DNA of 15,503 nucleotides, from contig JBBRPS010000152.1 of assembly GCA_038227745.1 (NCBI GenBank), positions 1-15,503 on the forward strand, in the 5' to 3' direction. Below the pieces are notes generated by a model. That model did not search any database, was not told the DNA's origin, and worked only from the letters and a program-made list of their open reading frames with translations. Origin of the DNA: DASPXY01 sp038227745. Lineage in GTDB: Bacteria; Planctomycetota; Planctomycetia; Gemmatales; Gemmataceae. This document shows, in pieces, positions 7,654 through 14,885 of this stretch; positions within the stretch are counted from its first letter, which is position 1, and every line of letters starts with the position of its first letter. Made by a program: the position numbers and the translations under genes.

Positions 7654-8712
7654 GCCGTGTGGCGGAGCGGGCGCCGCTGGCGACCCGCAGCCAGCGGGAG
7701 CAGCGAGGAACCGCTCGAAGTCGGCGGGAGAGGCGGTCAAGGCGGCCTCGCGCAGCCAATCGGTCAGTTGCCGGACGTCCGCCTTCTGCTCCAGCGCGGC
7801 GCGGACCCCTTCCGGCACCGGCGCCCCTGGGAACCGCGCTTGCAGCACGTTCACCACCGCTGCGCGGGCATTGGTGAGCGCACCCTTCTCGATGCCCTTC
7901 TCGATGCCCTTCTCGATGCCTTTCTCGATGCCCTCCTCGACGCCATCCTTGCGCCACTGGCGCATGATCGCGGACTCTTGCATGTTGAAGCCCTCCAACC
8001 CGGTTTGCCAGAGTGCGGTGCGGCCGGCCATCTCGGCGAACACCAACGCCAGGGCGGCGTACGCGGCGCGCAAATGCAACTGCTGCTGAAGCATCGCCAG
8101 CTCGCGCCAGCGGCGGACAATGTCCGCATGGTCGGCCCCCGCCATTAGAGGAACCCACAGCAAAATGCACAAGCCGAGTTCACCGCGGTCGATTCGGTCC
8201 AGGGTCGTTTCGGCGCTTTCCTTGCGTACGTTCTTGATGAAGAACGCGCACGAAACGCCCGGCGCCGGTGCGAGCGACGGCACAGAGTCGGGTTGCGCGG
8301 CGCCGGAGGCGGTCGCCTTCTTGAGGGGGACGCGCCAGTGGACGGCGTGGCTCAGTTCGCCCTCACTGAGGTTGAGAATCACGCCCATCATCTGAAAGGG
8401 GTCGCGGCCGTCGAAGCGCAGCAGGTTGTGCAACAGCCCGAGGTAGATCGTCATCCACACCGCCATGCCTGCCAACGGCTGGCCCTGCGCCTCGATCAGG
8501 CAGGCCCACGGCGGTTGCGTGCCGCTGCGCGAACGCAGGCCGGCAACGCAGTCGCAGCGCAACTGCGGCACGCCGGGCGGCGGCGCCAGCTGCGTTTGCA
8601 GCCAACCGAAGAACCTCAAGTCCTCGTCCACTTCCTCCAGCAGCCATTTGAGCTGGTCCTCCGGCTCGACCTCATGGAGAGCGTGCCGCTCCGCGTCGTC
8701 GTAGTCCGCCAT
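7138..8712 (-). CDS. Rpn/YhgA-like PD-(D/E)XK nuclease-family protein with a read-through C-terminal tail
   Basis: The ATG at 8712 has a strong Shine-Dalgarno (GGGAGGGA, about 6 nt upstream), so it is preferred over the upstream TTG at 8787. The product is 524 aa. Residues about 50-120 carry the pattern of a PD-(D/E)XK site (CDCVAGL with D54; CLIEAQG with E74 and Q76), followed by a hydrophobic helix (AVWMTIYLGLLHNLL). The GIEK linker repeat near residue 260 and the C-terminal helix ending at DFERFLAA (about 340) are typical of the Rpn/transposase-like nuclease families common in planctomycetes and cyanobacteria. The nuclease role comes from weak motif similarity only. From residue about 354 on, the ORF is the antisense of the glycosyltransferase 3' end and does not look like a domain (LQLEGAERQELLHGG). 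A stop has therefore probably been lost near 7690. The gene converges on the glycosyltransferase gene and overlaps it by 516 bp. Confidence 0.82.
   Translation of the reverse strand: MADYDDAERHALHEVEPEDQLKWLLEEVDEDLRFFGWLQTQLAPPPGVPQLRCDCVAGLRSRSGTQPPWACLIEAQGQPLAGMAVWMTIYLGLLHNLLRFDGRDPFQMMGVILNLSEGELSHAVHWRVPLKKATASGAAQPDSVPSLAPAPGVSCAFFIKNVRKESAETTLDRIDRGELGLCILLWVPLMAGADHADIVRRWRELAMLQQQLHLRAAYAALALVFAEMAGRTALWQTGLEGFNMQESAIMRQWRKDGVEEGIEKGIEKGIEKGIEKGALTNARAAVVNVLQARFPGAPVPEGVRAALEQKADVRQLTDWLREAALTASPADFERFLAAPAGCGSPAAPAPPHGSGSDRLQDAQAVVVRVPLLQLEGAERQELLHGGPQAAVPGRLAVRAEGGGVVQHEVLAHLPRVQPQLLRELLVDVPGVEEQQIRLLDLDVQHVRLVEEEVRTPGRRLQHVHLRVPDLVVTHQLLGLRRQQRRGRDGRPRPHLRHVPARRRQRPQRRAVLVDVRGCCARLPV
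7885..7944 (-). repeat. Five-unit 12-bp tandem repeat coding for GIEK
   Basis: On the plus strand the units are CTTCTCGATGCC three times exactly (7885-7920), then TTTCTCGATGCC (7921-7932) and CTCCTCGACGCC (7933-7944). In the minus-strand gene they code for a charged (E)GIEKGIEKG linker between the nuclease-like core and the C-terminal helices. The unit is four codons, so slippage would change linker length without breaking the frame. Confidence 0.9.
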
Positions 8713-9076
8713 GGCTTCCCTCCCGCAGCCGCCCGACAGCGTGGCAGCATCGCCTTGCGGCCAACGCGGCAGCCTCGTGAGGCGCAAGGCGAGCGCCGCT
8801 CACCGTTGCCTGAACGATTCCGCGTCAAGTATACAGGCGCGCTTCGCTCCGAGGACTGCACATCGCGGTTCCACGGATTCGGGGGACGCGACCGAAAGAT
8901 TGTCCACGCCCATTTTTCCCCACGCGGCCGAAAGTCCCCGAAGAAAGAGGTGAGGCTCGAAGCGAAGTGCCCCGAAAAAGGGGGAAAATTGGTGGAGTCC
9001 GTTTCCCAGAGGGATAGAATACGGTGGCAGTTGCGGTCGGGCTGAGCTCGCCCGAACCCTCAGGGGAGATCAACAC
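8713..9076. other. Intergenic region between divergent Rpn-like gene and small-protein operon
   Basis: These 364 bp separate two divergent starts and hold no convincing gene. The Shine-Dalgarno sequence of the minus-strand gene lies at its left end, and GGGGAG at 9063-9068 serves ATG 9077 at its right end. A TAGAAT at 9015-9020 could be a -10 box for the plus-strand genes, with only a poor TTGGTG (8989-8994) 20 bp upstream. A small hairpin CCCC-GAAAAA-GGGG lies at 8970-8983; its 4-bp stem is too weak to call a terminator. Confidence 0.45.
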
Positions 9077-9415
9077 ATGGCCACCAGTCCCACGTCACGG
9101 GAAGCCGACGGACGGTCGATGGAGACGGTTGCAGAGCGCTTTCGCCGTCTGGAAGCGACCTGGACTGCGGAGACTGGCTACCTCTCGTCCTACCCGGACA
9201 TCGTCGCGCACCCGGCCTTTCGGGAGATCGTCTGTATGGGGGAAGCGGTCGTGCCCCTGATGCTGCGGGATCTGGAAGAGCGGCCCCGGTTGTGGGTCTG
9301 GGCACTGCCGGAGATCACCGGGGCGAATCCGGTAGCGGTCGCCGACGAGGGCAACATCCGGAAGATGAGTGAGGCGTGGCTGCACTGGGGGAGGGCGAAA
9401 GGTTACCGATGGTAG
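9077..9415 (+). CDS. Conserved small protein, partner of the DUF7689-type gene
   Basis: ATG 9077 has a good ribosome binding site (GGGGAG at 9063-9068) and gives 112 aa. The sequence pattern W..ETGYLSSYPDIVAHPAF, then MGEAVVPLMLRDLEERP, WALPEITGANPV and AWLHWGRAKGYRW fits a family of short uncharacterised proteins that I recall from cyanobacteria and planctomycetes, usually next to a gene with a YNCIAWAAG motif, as here. There is no signal peptide or membrane segment, and function is unknown. The stop (9413-9415) overlaps the start of the next gene (ATG 9409), which implies translational coupling. A toxin-antitoxin or other two-protein function is possible but nothing in the sequence shows it. 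Confidence 0.83.
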   Translation: MATSPTSREADGRSMETVAERFRRLEATWTAETGYLSSYPDIVAHPAFREIVCMGEAVVPLMLRDLEERPRLWVWALPEITGANPVAVADEGNIRKMSEAWLHWGRAKGYRW

Positions 9416-9672
9416 AGGGGATTGAAGGGTTCTTCCCCCGGCTGCGGGACGGGCACTACCGGGTCACCAGCGCGCGGGACGATGTCTACAACTGCATCGC
9501 CTGGGCCGCCGGCGCTACTGGCGAGTGGTGGTGGCCAGTCGGGCCAGGCAAGACCTACTGGCCAGAGGGGGTGCCTCGCGCTGTAACGCTGGAGGCTTCT
9601 GTTGACAACACGCGGCATCCTCAAGATATACTGTCGGTAGGAACCCCCTCGACGACGGGAACCAGGACATGA
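9409..9672 (+). pseudogene. DUF7689-type protein, 3' truncated
   Basis: ATG 9409 overlaps the upstream stop by 7 bp. Residues 1-64 match the start of the DUF7689-type family (FFPRLRDGHYRVTSARDD, VYNCIAWAAG, WWWP, YWPEGVPRAVTLEAS). As I know it, the family runs on for a further 80-100 residues, including a conserved Gly/Glu segment and a His-containing THAARQ region. Here similarity stops at about 9600, and the remaining 24 codons (VDNTRHPQDILSV onward) read through promoter-like DNA of the next operon. The TGA at 9670-9672 overlaps the next ATG (9669) as ATGA. It is therefore probably a remnant left by a deletion or insertion, unlikely to be functional, although a short product could still be made. 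Family function is unknown. Confidence 0.72.
9602..9632 (+). promoter_or_regulatory. Sigma70-like promoter for the winged-helix/dGTPase genes
   Basis: A perfect -35 box TTGACA (9602-9607) is followed by TATACT (9627-9632), five of six matches to the -10 consensus. The spacer is 19 bp, which is longer than optimal; GATATA at 9625-9630 would give 17 bp but is a poorer match. The predicted start of transcription, near 9639, lies about 30 bp before ATG 9669. The site begins exactly where DUF7689 similarity ends. Confidence 0.5.
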
Positions 9673-9884
9673 CCACTGCACAGCGCGCAGAACTGGAAAA
9701 GCTGATTCTCGACATCCTTCGCGGTGCGGCGAAGCCGCTCTCCTTGCCACAGCTCGAATCCGCACTCGTGGCGTCCGGTCAAGGACCGTTCGACACGTTC
9801 GACGTCCGCAACGCCGTGTGGCAACTAGTCAACAAGGGACAGGCTGACTTCACCCCGCGCCGCTATGTCCGGGCGGCGTCCTGA
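9669..9884 (+). CDS. Small winged-helix-like protein
   Basis: ATG 9669 gives 71 aa; GGGA at 9657-9660 is a modest ribosome binding site. The layout is helix (AELEKLILDILRGAA), then PLSLPQLESALVAS, then FDTFDVRNAVWQLVNKGQA and a short strand end FTPRRYVR. This is the helix-helix-recognition helix-wing pattern of a minimal winged-helix domain, read from pattern only. It lies 35 bp before the dGTPase gene on the same strand and probably shares its promoter, so it may regulate or assist that enzyme. It is also possible that it is a DNA-binding adaptor without regulatory role. No enzyme motif is present. Confidence 0.8.
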   Translation: MTTAQRAELEKLILDILRGAAKPLSLPQLESALVASGQGPFDTFDVRNAVWQLVNKGQADFTPRRYVRAAS

Positions 9885-9919
9885 GCGCGGGGGTCGGCGC
9901 CGAGCGGAGAGACTCAGCC

Positions 9920-11239
9920 ATGCCGTTCAGGCGCGAGGACCGGCGCAGTGGGGACAAGCGGTCCGACCAGCGAAGCACCGGGCAACGCGACCGTGACCGT
10001 ATCCTCTCCGCGGCCGCCTTTCGCCGCTTGGCGGGCGTGACGCAAGTGGTCAGCCCAGACGAGGGGGAAATCTTTCACAACCGGCTGACGCACACGCTCA
10101 AAGTGGCTCAGGTCGCGCGGCGCTTGGCCGAGATGTTTCTGAGCCGCAAGCGGGAGGCGAAGTACGCGGCCGAGTGGGGCGGCATCGATCCGGACGTGGT
10201 CGAGTCGGCGGCAATGGCCCATGACCTGGGACACCCCCCTTTCGGCCACGTCGCCGAGGAGGAATTGAACCGGCTCGTCTCTCCCGTCATCGGTATGGAC
10301 GGCTACGAGGGCAACGCCCAGTCGTTTCGCATCATCACCCGTCTGGCCGTTCGCCGGGCCGACTTTCCCTACGGTCTGGACCTCACAAGGGCGACTCTCG
10401 ATGCGACCCTGAAGTACCCCCGCCTGGCTACTGCCGGCGTGAAGAAGTATGGGGCCTATCGGGACGATCAGGAGGCCCTGACTTTCGCCCGCGCCCTGCA
10501 CCCCGCCGGGAACACCCAGCCTTCTGCCGAGGCCCAGCTGATGGACTGGGCCGACGACATCGCCTACTCCGTTCACGACACCGAGGACTTCTACCGGGCT
10601 GGCCTCATCCCGCTCGACCGGCTCGCCGTCAGTTCTACGGAACGCGATCAGTTCCTCGAACGAGCGATCCGCCGGCGCCGGTCCATCGGCAAACCGTTCT
10701 CCGAGCCCCCTGCGGAACTGAAGGAGATCTTCGACCGCTTCTGCGATTGGCTGCCGACGAAGGAGCAGTACAGCGGCACCCGGAGCCAGCGCGGCCATCT
10801 CGCCGAGTTCGCCTCGAAGGCCGTTTCGGACTACGTCCAGAGCACCAGGCTTCTTCGCCCTCCAGGCCGCGGCGGCGAGACCCTGGACATCCCAGCCGAT
10901 TACCGCACGCAGGTGACGCTGTTGAAGGAGCTGACGTGGTGCTATGCGATCGACAACCCGTCATTGGCAGGACACCAGTTTGGCCAGCGGAAGGTGATTC
11001 GCACGCTGTTTGAGATCTTCTCGGAAGCGGCCCGGCAACGCGACTGGGGCCTCTTCCCAGCGCAGTTCCGCGAGGAGGCAGAGGACGTGCTGCAAGCGGA
11101 AGGCGACCTTCCGCCAGCCCGTTGCGCTCGCCTCGTCGCTGACACCATCACGACGATGACCGACCAGCAAGCGGTTCGCCTTTATCAGCGGTTGACCGGC
11201 TTCTCTCTGGGTTCCGTGCGCGACCCCATATTCAGCTGA
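9920..11239 (+). CDS. dgt: dGTPase-family HD-domain dNTP triphosphohydrolase
   Basis: ATG 9920 has GGAGAGA at 9906-9912 and gives 439 aa. The family hydrolyses dGTP or other dNTPs to the deoxynucleoside and triphosphate in the cytoplasm. Visible landmarks are DRDRILSAAAFRRLAGVTQV near the N-terminus, H58 (RLTHTLKVAQ), the HD pair H101-D102 in AMAHDLGHPPFGH with H110 and E113/E114, EGNAQSFRI (130-138), and the metal ligand D212 in DWADDIAYSVHDTED. All expected metal and catalytic residues are present, and length is normal for the shorter (about 420-440 aa) branch. Such enzymes act in dNTP balance, and some deplete dNTPs against phage. The placement beside a winged-helix gene and a STAND gene makes a defence role plausible but unproven. 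It is convergent with the STAND gene, with 113 bp between the stops. Confidence 0.94.
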   Translation: MPFRREDRRSGDKRSDQRSTGQRDRDRILSAAAFRRLAGVTQVVSPDEGEIFHNRLTHTLKVAQVARRLAEMFLSRKREAKYAAEWGGIDPDVVESAAMAHDLGHPPFGHVAEEELNRLVSPVIGMDGYEGNAQSFRIITRLAVRRADFPYGLDLTRATLDATLKYPRLATAGVKKYGAYRDDQEALTFARALHPAGNTQPSAEAQLMDWADDIAYSVHDTEDFYRAGLIPLDRLAVSSTERDQFLERAIRRRRSIGKPFSEPPAELKEIFDRFCDWLPTKEQYSGTRSQRGHLAEFASKAVSDYVQSTRLLRPPGRGGETLDIPADYRTQVTLLKELTWCYAIDNPSLAGHQFGQRKVIRTLFEIFSEAARQRDWGLFPAQFREEAEDVLQAEGDLPPARCARLVADTITTMTDQQAVRLYQRLTGFSLGSVRDPIFS

Positions 11240-11352
11240 ACGGTCTCTCCTGGTGGTTTCGCGACGAGTTCGACCTGCCGGGTTGCTGTATCCCCGCAGG
11301 AATGGTACATGCGGCCCTTGATGTCTCCAGAGCGGCCACGAATTTCGCCGCG

Positions 11353-14300
11353 TCAGCGCTGCGAGAGTTTGTGGCACGGGGCGTCCGGGGAATCCGCGCC
11401 TTCGAGGGCGAACAGGCAGACGTAATCGGGGATGATTCCGGCCCAGATGCGGCCCGAGGGATGGGCGGTGATTTCGTCCGGGGTCAAGGCGACCCATGTG
11501 ACGGGCTGGCCCGTGCCGCTGTCCTGAATTACCGTTTCCAGCGTTCCCCACTCGGCTCGCCAGCGGCAAGAGGGAGGCTGCGCCGCGGCAAAATGATCCC
11601 ATCCATCCTCGATGATTTTCAGGCACACGCCCGTCTCCGCGTCCCACAGATGCACGGTGTTGTCAGCCGACCCCGAGGCCAGACGCTTGCCGTCCACGCT
11701 GAACGACAGGCTCTCCACAAAGCCCATGTGTCCTTGGAGCCGGCGCAGTTCCACGCCCGTCTCCGCGTCCCACAGATGCACGGTTTTGTCCCACGATCCC
11801 GAGGCCAGACGCTTGCCGTCTACGTTGAACGAGACGCTACTTACATAGCCCGTGTGTCCCTCGAGCCGGCGCAGTTCCACGCCCGTCTCCGCATCCCACA
11901 GACGCACGGTTTGGTCCCACGACCCCGAGGCCAGACGCTTGCCGTCCACGCTGAACGACACGCTGGTCACCACGTCCGTATGTCCTTCGAGCCGGCGCAG
12001 CTCCATGCCTGTCTCCGCGTCCCACAGGCGCACTGAGTTGTCCTGCGACCCCGAAGCCAGACGCTTGCCGTCCACGCTGAACGACACGCTCATCACCTGA
12101 CTCGTGTGTCCTTTGAACCGTCGCAGTTCCACGCCCGTCTCCGCGTCCCACAGACGCACGGACTTGTCATGCGATCCCGAGGCCAGACGCTTGCCGTCCA
12201 GGCTGAACGACACGCTGGTCACATCGCTCCTATGTCCTTGGAACTGGCGCAGTTTCACGCCCGTCTCCGCGTCCCACAGACGCACGGTGTTGTCAGCCGA
12301 CCCCGAGGCCAGACGCTTGCCGTCCAGGCTGAACGACACGCTGTTCACCTCCCGCGTGTGTCCTTTGAACCGTCGCAGTTCCACGCCCGTCTCCGCGTCC
12401 CACAGACGCACGGTGTTGTCAGCCGACCCCGAGGCCAGACGCTTGCCGTCCAGGCTGAACGACACGCTGTTCACATAGCTCCTATGTCCTTGGAGCCGCC
12501 GCAGTTCCACGCCCGTCTCCGCGTCCCACAGACGCACGGTCCTGTCATCCGACCCCGAGGCCAGACGCTCGCCGTCCGGCGAGAGGGCGACGCACGTCAC
12601 ACATCCCTCATGTCCGGCCATAATCCTTCGCAGGGAGGTGCCGAGATGCTGGAACGGCGGCCGCAGCATCCGCACCCACCGGAACCCAGGCGTCGCCTCT
12701 CTCTTACACCTGTGCCATTGCTCCAGCAGTTCCGACAGCTTCGGCCCCGGAGCGTCCCACGGCGGCGTCCCCTTCTCCGGCTCCGCGCAGTAGTGGCGCA
12801 CCGCCACGGGGCAGTCGTACCACCAGCAGCGGTTCCACAGCGTCTGGAACAGCGCCGACGGATGACGCGCAACGAAATGGATCTCCAGTCGCAGCGCCTC
12901 TTCGAGCAATCCTAGCCGCCGATGCCAAGCGTGTACCCCCGGCAGTGCCTTCACGCCAGTGCTGAAGTCCGCTGCCAGCTCGAAGGCAAGTCCCGCCTCT
13001 GCCTTCGCTTCCAGATAGAACAGGTCTGTCAGCACACTCGCCAAATCGTCCCAGCGCTGCGTCTCAATCAGATGGGCCGGCAGATGACGAAGCGCGTAGC
13101 CATCCATCTTGCGTAGCCGGCGCTGATACGCCTGCCAGCACCAGTCCGCCAGACGCTCCTGCCCTTTCTTCGGACTGGCGTAAAGGTAGGAGCGCCGCAG
13201 TTGTTTGTCCGTCAACCAGTCCGACAGTGACTTGTGATACAGCGCCACCACCGCGCCGCTCTCTGTCTCTCGCCGCACCAGGAACTGCGTCAACTGGCTC
13301 AACACCCCTGGCAACACCGCCTCCTCGTCCAGGCCCGTCGCCGCCGCCAGTTCCGTCTCGTTCAACGGCTCCCGCGCCGCCACCATCACCTGCAACACCC
13401 GCCGCGCCCTCTTGTAGGACTCCTCATCCGGAAAGCGCCGCTTGAAGAAGACCGGATAGATGGCGTGCAATCCCTTCGGCAAGCTCCGCAACGCCGCCAG
13501 CCTGTCTTTCTCGTCCTCGATGGACTCCAGCGCCTGACGCGCATACAAGAAGTTGCCTTCGCTCTTTTCCACGAGCAACGCTTGCAGTTCCGCCCCCTCG
13601 ACACGTGCCTCAACGTAGAGCCGCACGTCATCCTGGTTGCGCGGATCCTGCGCGTTCAGCTGCAGCGCTTGTAGGCCGTGCAGCTTCTCCAGTACGTCGT
13701 CCTCACGCCGGGCCGTCGCCACGACGCGCAGCCACGCCGGCAGCTCGTTCAGGCGATAGGCCAGCATCTCCACCAGGTTCAGCCCGCCTTCCTTCCGGGT
13801 CAGCGCCTCATCCAGTGCGTCGAACAGCAGAAAGCACACGCCCTCTTCTGGCTGCGCCAGCTCGCGCAGCGGGGCCAGAAGTCCCCTCGTGAAAGCGTTG
13901 ATCGGATCGCTGTTGCAGTTAGCCGCGCTGATCGCGTCTTCTGGCAGGCGCGCCGCATACTTCGGCAACTTCGCCGCGACCTGTGCGGCCAGCGTCCGCA
14001 CGATCTTTGCCGGCTCCAGCGTGGCCCTCTCGTCGGCCCGGCAGCAGTGATAGGCCAGCACCTGCCCGGGGCGGCGATGGATCAGCTCGGCGGCGATGGC
14101 CGACTTGCCGATGCCGGGGTCGCCGAGGATCAGCAGCGACTTCTCGGCTCGGTTCGTCCGCCAGTCCTCGATCTCCGCGAACAGCCAGTCGCGGCCGACG
14201 AACCCCTGCCGCTTCAGCTCCAGGAACGAGGCGAAATCGAACGGCGACGTCAGCCCCGGCTTCTTCTCGCGATCCTGAATCCAGCGCAGCACGGCGGGGC

Positions 14301-14733
14301 CGATGTCCAGGGATGCGGGATCGGCATGAAAGACTTCGCAACCGTGCTTCTTCCGCAGCCGCACACGCCAGCGGCCAATTTCCGAATCCGTCTCGCGTTC
14401 GTCGAACTCCTCCGGCCAGCTATTCTCGCCGTCGTCGAGGAGGAACGCCAGGACGTCGATGTGATGCTCGAGGGCGTACTGATACTCCAGCTGCGTGATG
14501 GACAGCGTCTCGCCGTCGGGGACGAAGCCCTTGCGGAAGGCGACGAGCAGGATGCACAGCTGACAATCGGTCATGCGTTCCAGACAGAACCGCTTCGGCT
14601 CGTCGCTGGCCGCCGACCAGTTCTCCATCGGATCGGCGTGCAGTCCGCCGCCGCGCAACAAAGCGATGGCGCGAGCGCGATGGGCCTTTAGATCGGTGAA
14701 GGTGGACGAGACGAATGCCTTGAGGGTGGTCAT
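11353..14733 (-). CDS. STAND NTPase: DUF4062, P-loop NTPase and eight WD40 repeats
   Basis: ATG 14733 is chosen because DUF4062 begins at once (LKAFVSSTFTDLKAHR); the in-frame TTG at 14802 would add 23 unrelated residues. The product is 1126 aa. DUF4062 spans about 4-100. The NACHT/AAA-like NTPase starts near 175 (GFVGRDWLFAEIEDW), with Walker A GDPGIGKS (204-211, K210), Walker B FLLFDALDEA (301-310) and VVATARRE (sensor region, about 337-344). A helical winged-helix-like region covers 440-520 (ETELAAATGLDEE, LYHKSLSDWL). WD40 repeats fill 707-1042, and a final region of about 84 aa may complete the propeller. This is the architecture of NLR-like signal-transduction ATPases, in which the propeller senses a ligand and oligomerisation activates the N-terminal domain. 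The effector action of DUF4062 is not known. No Shine-Dalgarno is evident. Confidence 0.95.
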   Translation of the reverse strand: MTTLKAFVSSTFTDLKAHRARAIALLRGGGLHADPMENWSAASDEPKRFCLERMTDCQLCILLVAFRKGFVPDGETLSITQLEYQYALEHHIDVLAFLLDDGENSWPEEFDERETDSEIGRWRVRLRKKHGCEVFHADPASLDIGPAVLRWIQDREKKPGLTSPFDFASFLELKRQGFVGRDWLFAEIEDWRTNRAEKSLLILGDPGIGKSAIAAELIHRRPGQVLAYHCCRADERATLEPAKIVRTLAAQVAAKLPKYAARLPEDAISAANCNSDPINAFTRGLLAPLRELAQPEEGVCFLLFDALDEALTRKEGGLNLVEMLAYRLNELPAWLRVVATARREDDVLEKLHGLQALQLNAQDPRNQDDVRLYVEARVEGAELQALLVEKSEGNFLYARQALESIEDEKDRLAALRSLPKGLHAIYPVFFKRRFPDEESYKRARRVLQVMVAAREPLNETELAAATGLDEEAVLPGVLSQLTQFLVRRETESGAVVALYHKSLSDWLTDKQLRRSYLYASPKKGQERLADWCWQAYQRRLRKMDGYALRHLPAHLIETQRWDDLASVLTDLFYLEAKAEAGLAFELAADFSTGVKALPGVHAWHRRLGLLEEALRLEIHFVARHPSALFQTLWNRCWWYDCPVAVRHYCAEPEKGTPPWDAPGPKLSELLEQWHRCKREATPGFRWVRMLRPPFQHLGTSLRRIMAGHEGCVTCVALSPDGERLASGSDDRTVRLWDAETGVELRRLQGHRSYVNSVSFSLDGKRLASGSADNTVRLWDAETGVELRRFKGHTREVNSVSFSLDGKRLASGSADNTVRLWDAETGVKLRQFQGHRSDVTSVSFSLDGKRLASGSHDKSVRLWDAETGVELRRFKGHTSQVMSVSFSVDGKRLASGSQDNSVRLWDAETGMELRRLEGHTDVVTSVSFSVDGKRLASGSWDQTVRLWDAETGVELRRLEGHTGYVSSVSFNVDGKRLASGSWDKTVHLWDAETGVELRRLQGHMGFVESLSFSVDGKRLASGSADNTVHLWDAETGVCLKIIEDGWDHFAAAQPPSCRWRAEWGTLETVIQDSGTGQPVTWVALTPDEITAHPSGRIWAGIIPDYVCLFALEGADSPDAPCHKLSQR
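11608..12615 (-). repeat. Eight tandem 126-bp WD40 repeats
   Basis: The C-terminal sensor of the STAND protein consists of exactly eight 42-codon units (1008 bp). Each reads GH..xV.SVSFS.DGKRLASGS, then D.TVRLWDAETG and ELRR. The units are close to identical at DNA level over most of their length. Differences concentrate in residues 3-6 after GH (EGCV, RSYV, TREV, RSDV, TSQV, TDVV, TGYV, MGFV), in the residue after ASGS, and in the last two residues. The first unit (next to the NTPase side) is the most divergent (ALSPDGERL). Confidence 0.95.
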
Positions 14734-14769
14734 GGAGGCGCGGCCCGCGAGGACTGGTGTATTGCATGG

Positions 14770-14794
14770 AGGATAGCAGAAACGCCCGCGTTTC
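14770..14794 (-). promoter_or_regulatory. Candidate promoter/operator of the STAND gene
   Basis: A 16-bp dyad GAAACGCCCGCGTTTC (14779-14794, 7-bp arms, 2-bp centre) lies directly upstream, on the minus strand, of TGCTATCCT. The latter is an extended -10-like element with TATCCT at 14775-14770. It sits about 37 bp before ATG 14733. No good -35 box is visible. The dyad overlaps the place a repressor or activator would bind, but this is inference from position and symmetry. Confidence 0.4.
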
Positions 14795-14885
14795 GCCACC
14801 AACCGCCGCCTCGCGGTCAGGAGAATCAGCCCCTCAGCTCCCCCGCAGGCAAGATAAAGAAGGCGAAGGGGACGCGGCTCGTTAG

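Noticed and set aside
8713..8787. Upstream TTG start at 8787 for the Rpn-like gene
   Set aside because: ATG 8712 has a strong ribosome binding site immediately upstream, and the extra 25 residues show no family-like sequence.
8842..8967. Inverted repeat CTTCGCTCCGAG / CTCGAAGCGAAG, 102 bp apart
   Set aside because: Only 11 of 12 bases match, and it does not extend into longer arms or flank a gene, so chance is a fair explanation.
11240..11352. Terminator between the convergent dGTPase and STAND genes
   Set aside because: I looked for a GC hairpin with a U-tract on either strand and saw none in these 113 bp.
11612..12478. Repetitive plus-strand open frames opposite the WD40 array
   Set aside because: They are complements of the 126-bp WD40 units; periodicity keeps several antisense frames open at once.
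14734..14802. Upstream TTG start at 14802 for the STAND gene
   Set aside because: DUF4062 begins three residues after ATG 14733, and the extension crosses the putative promoter and dyad.
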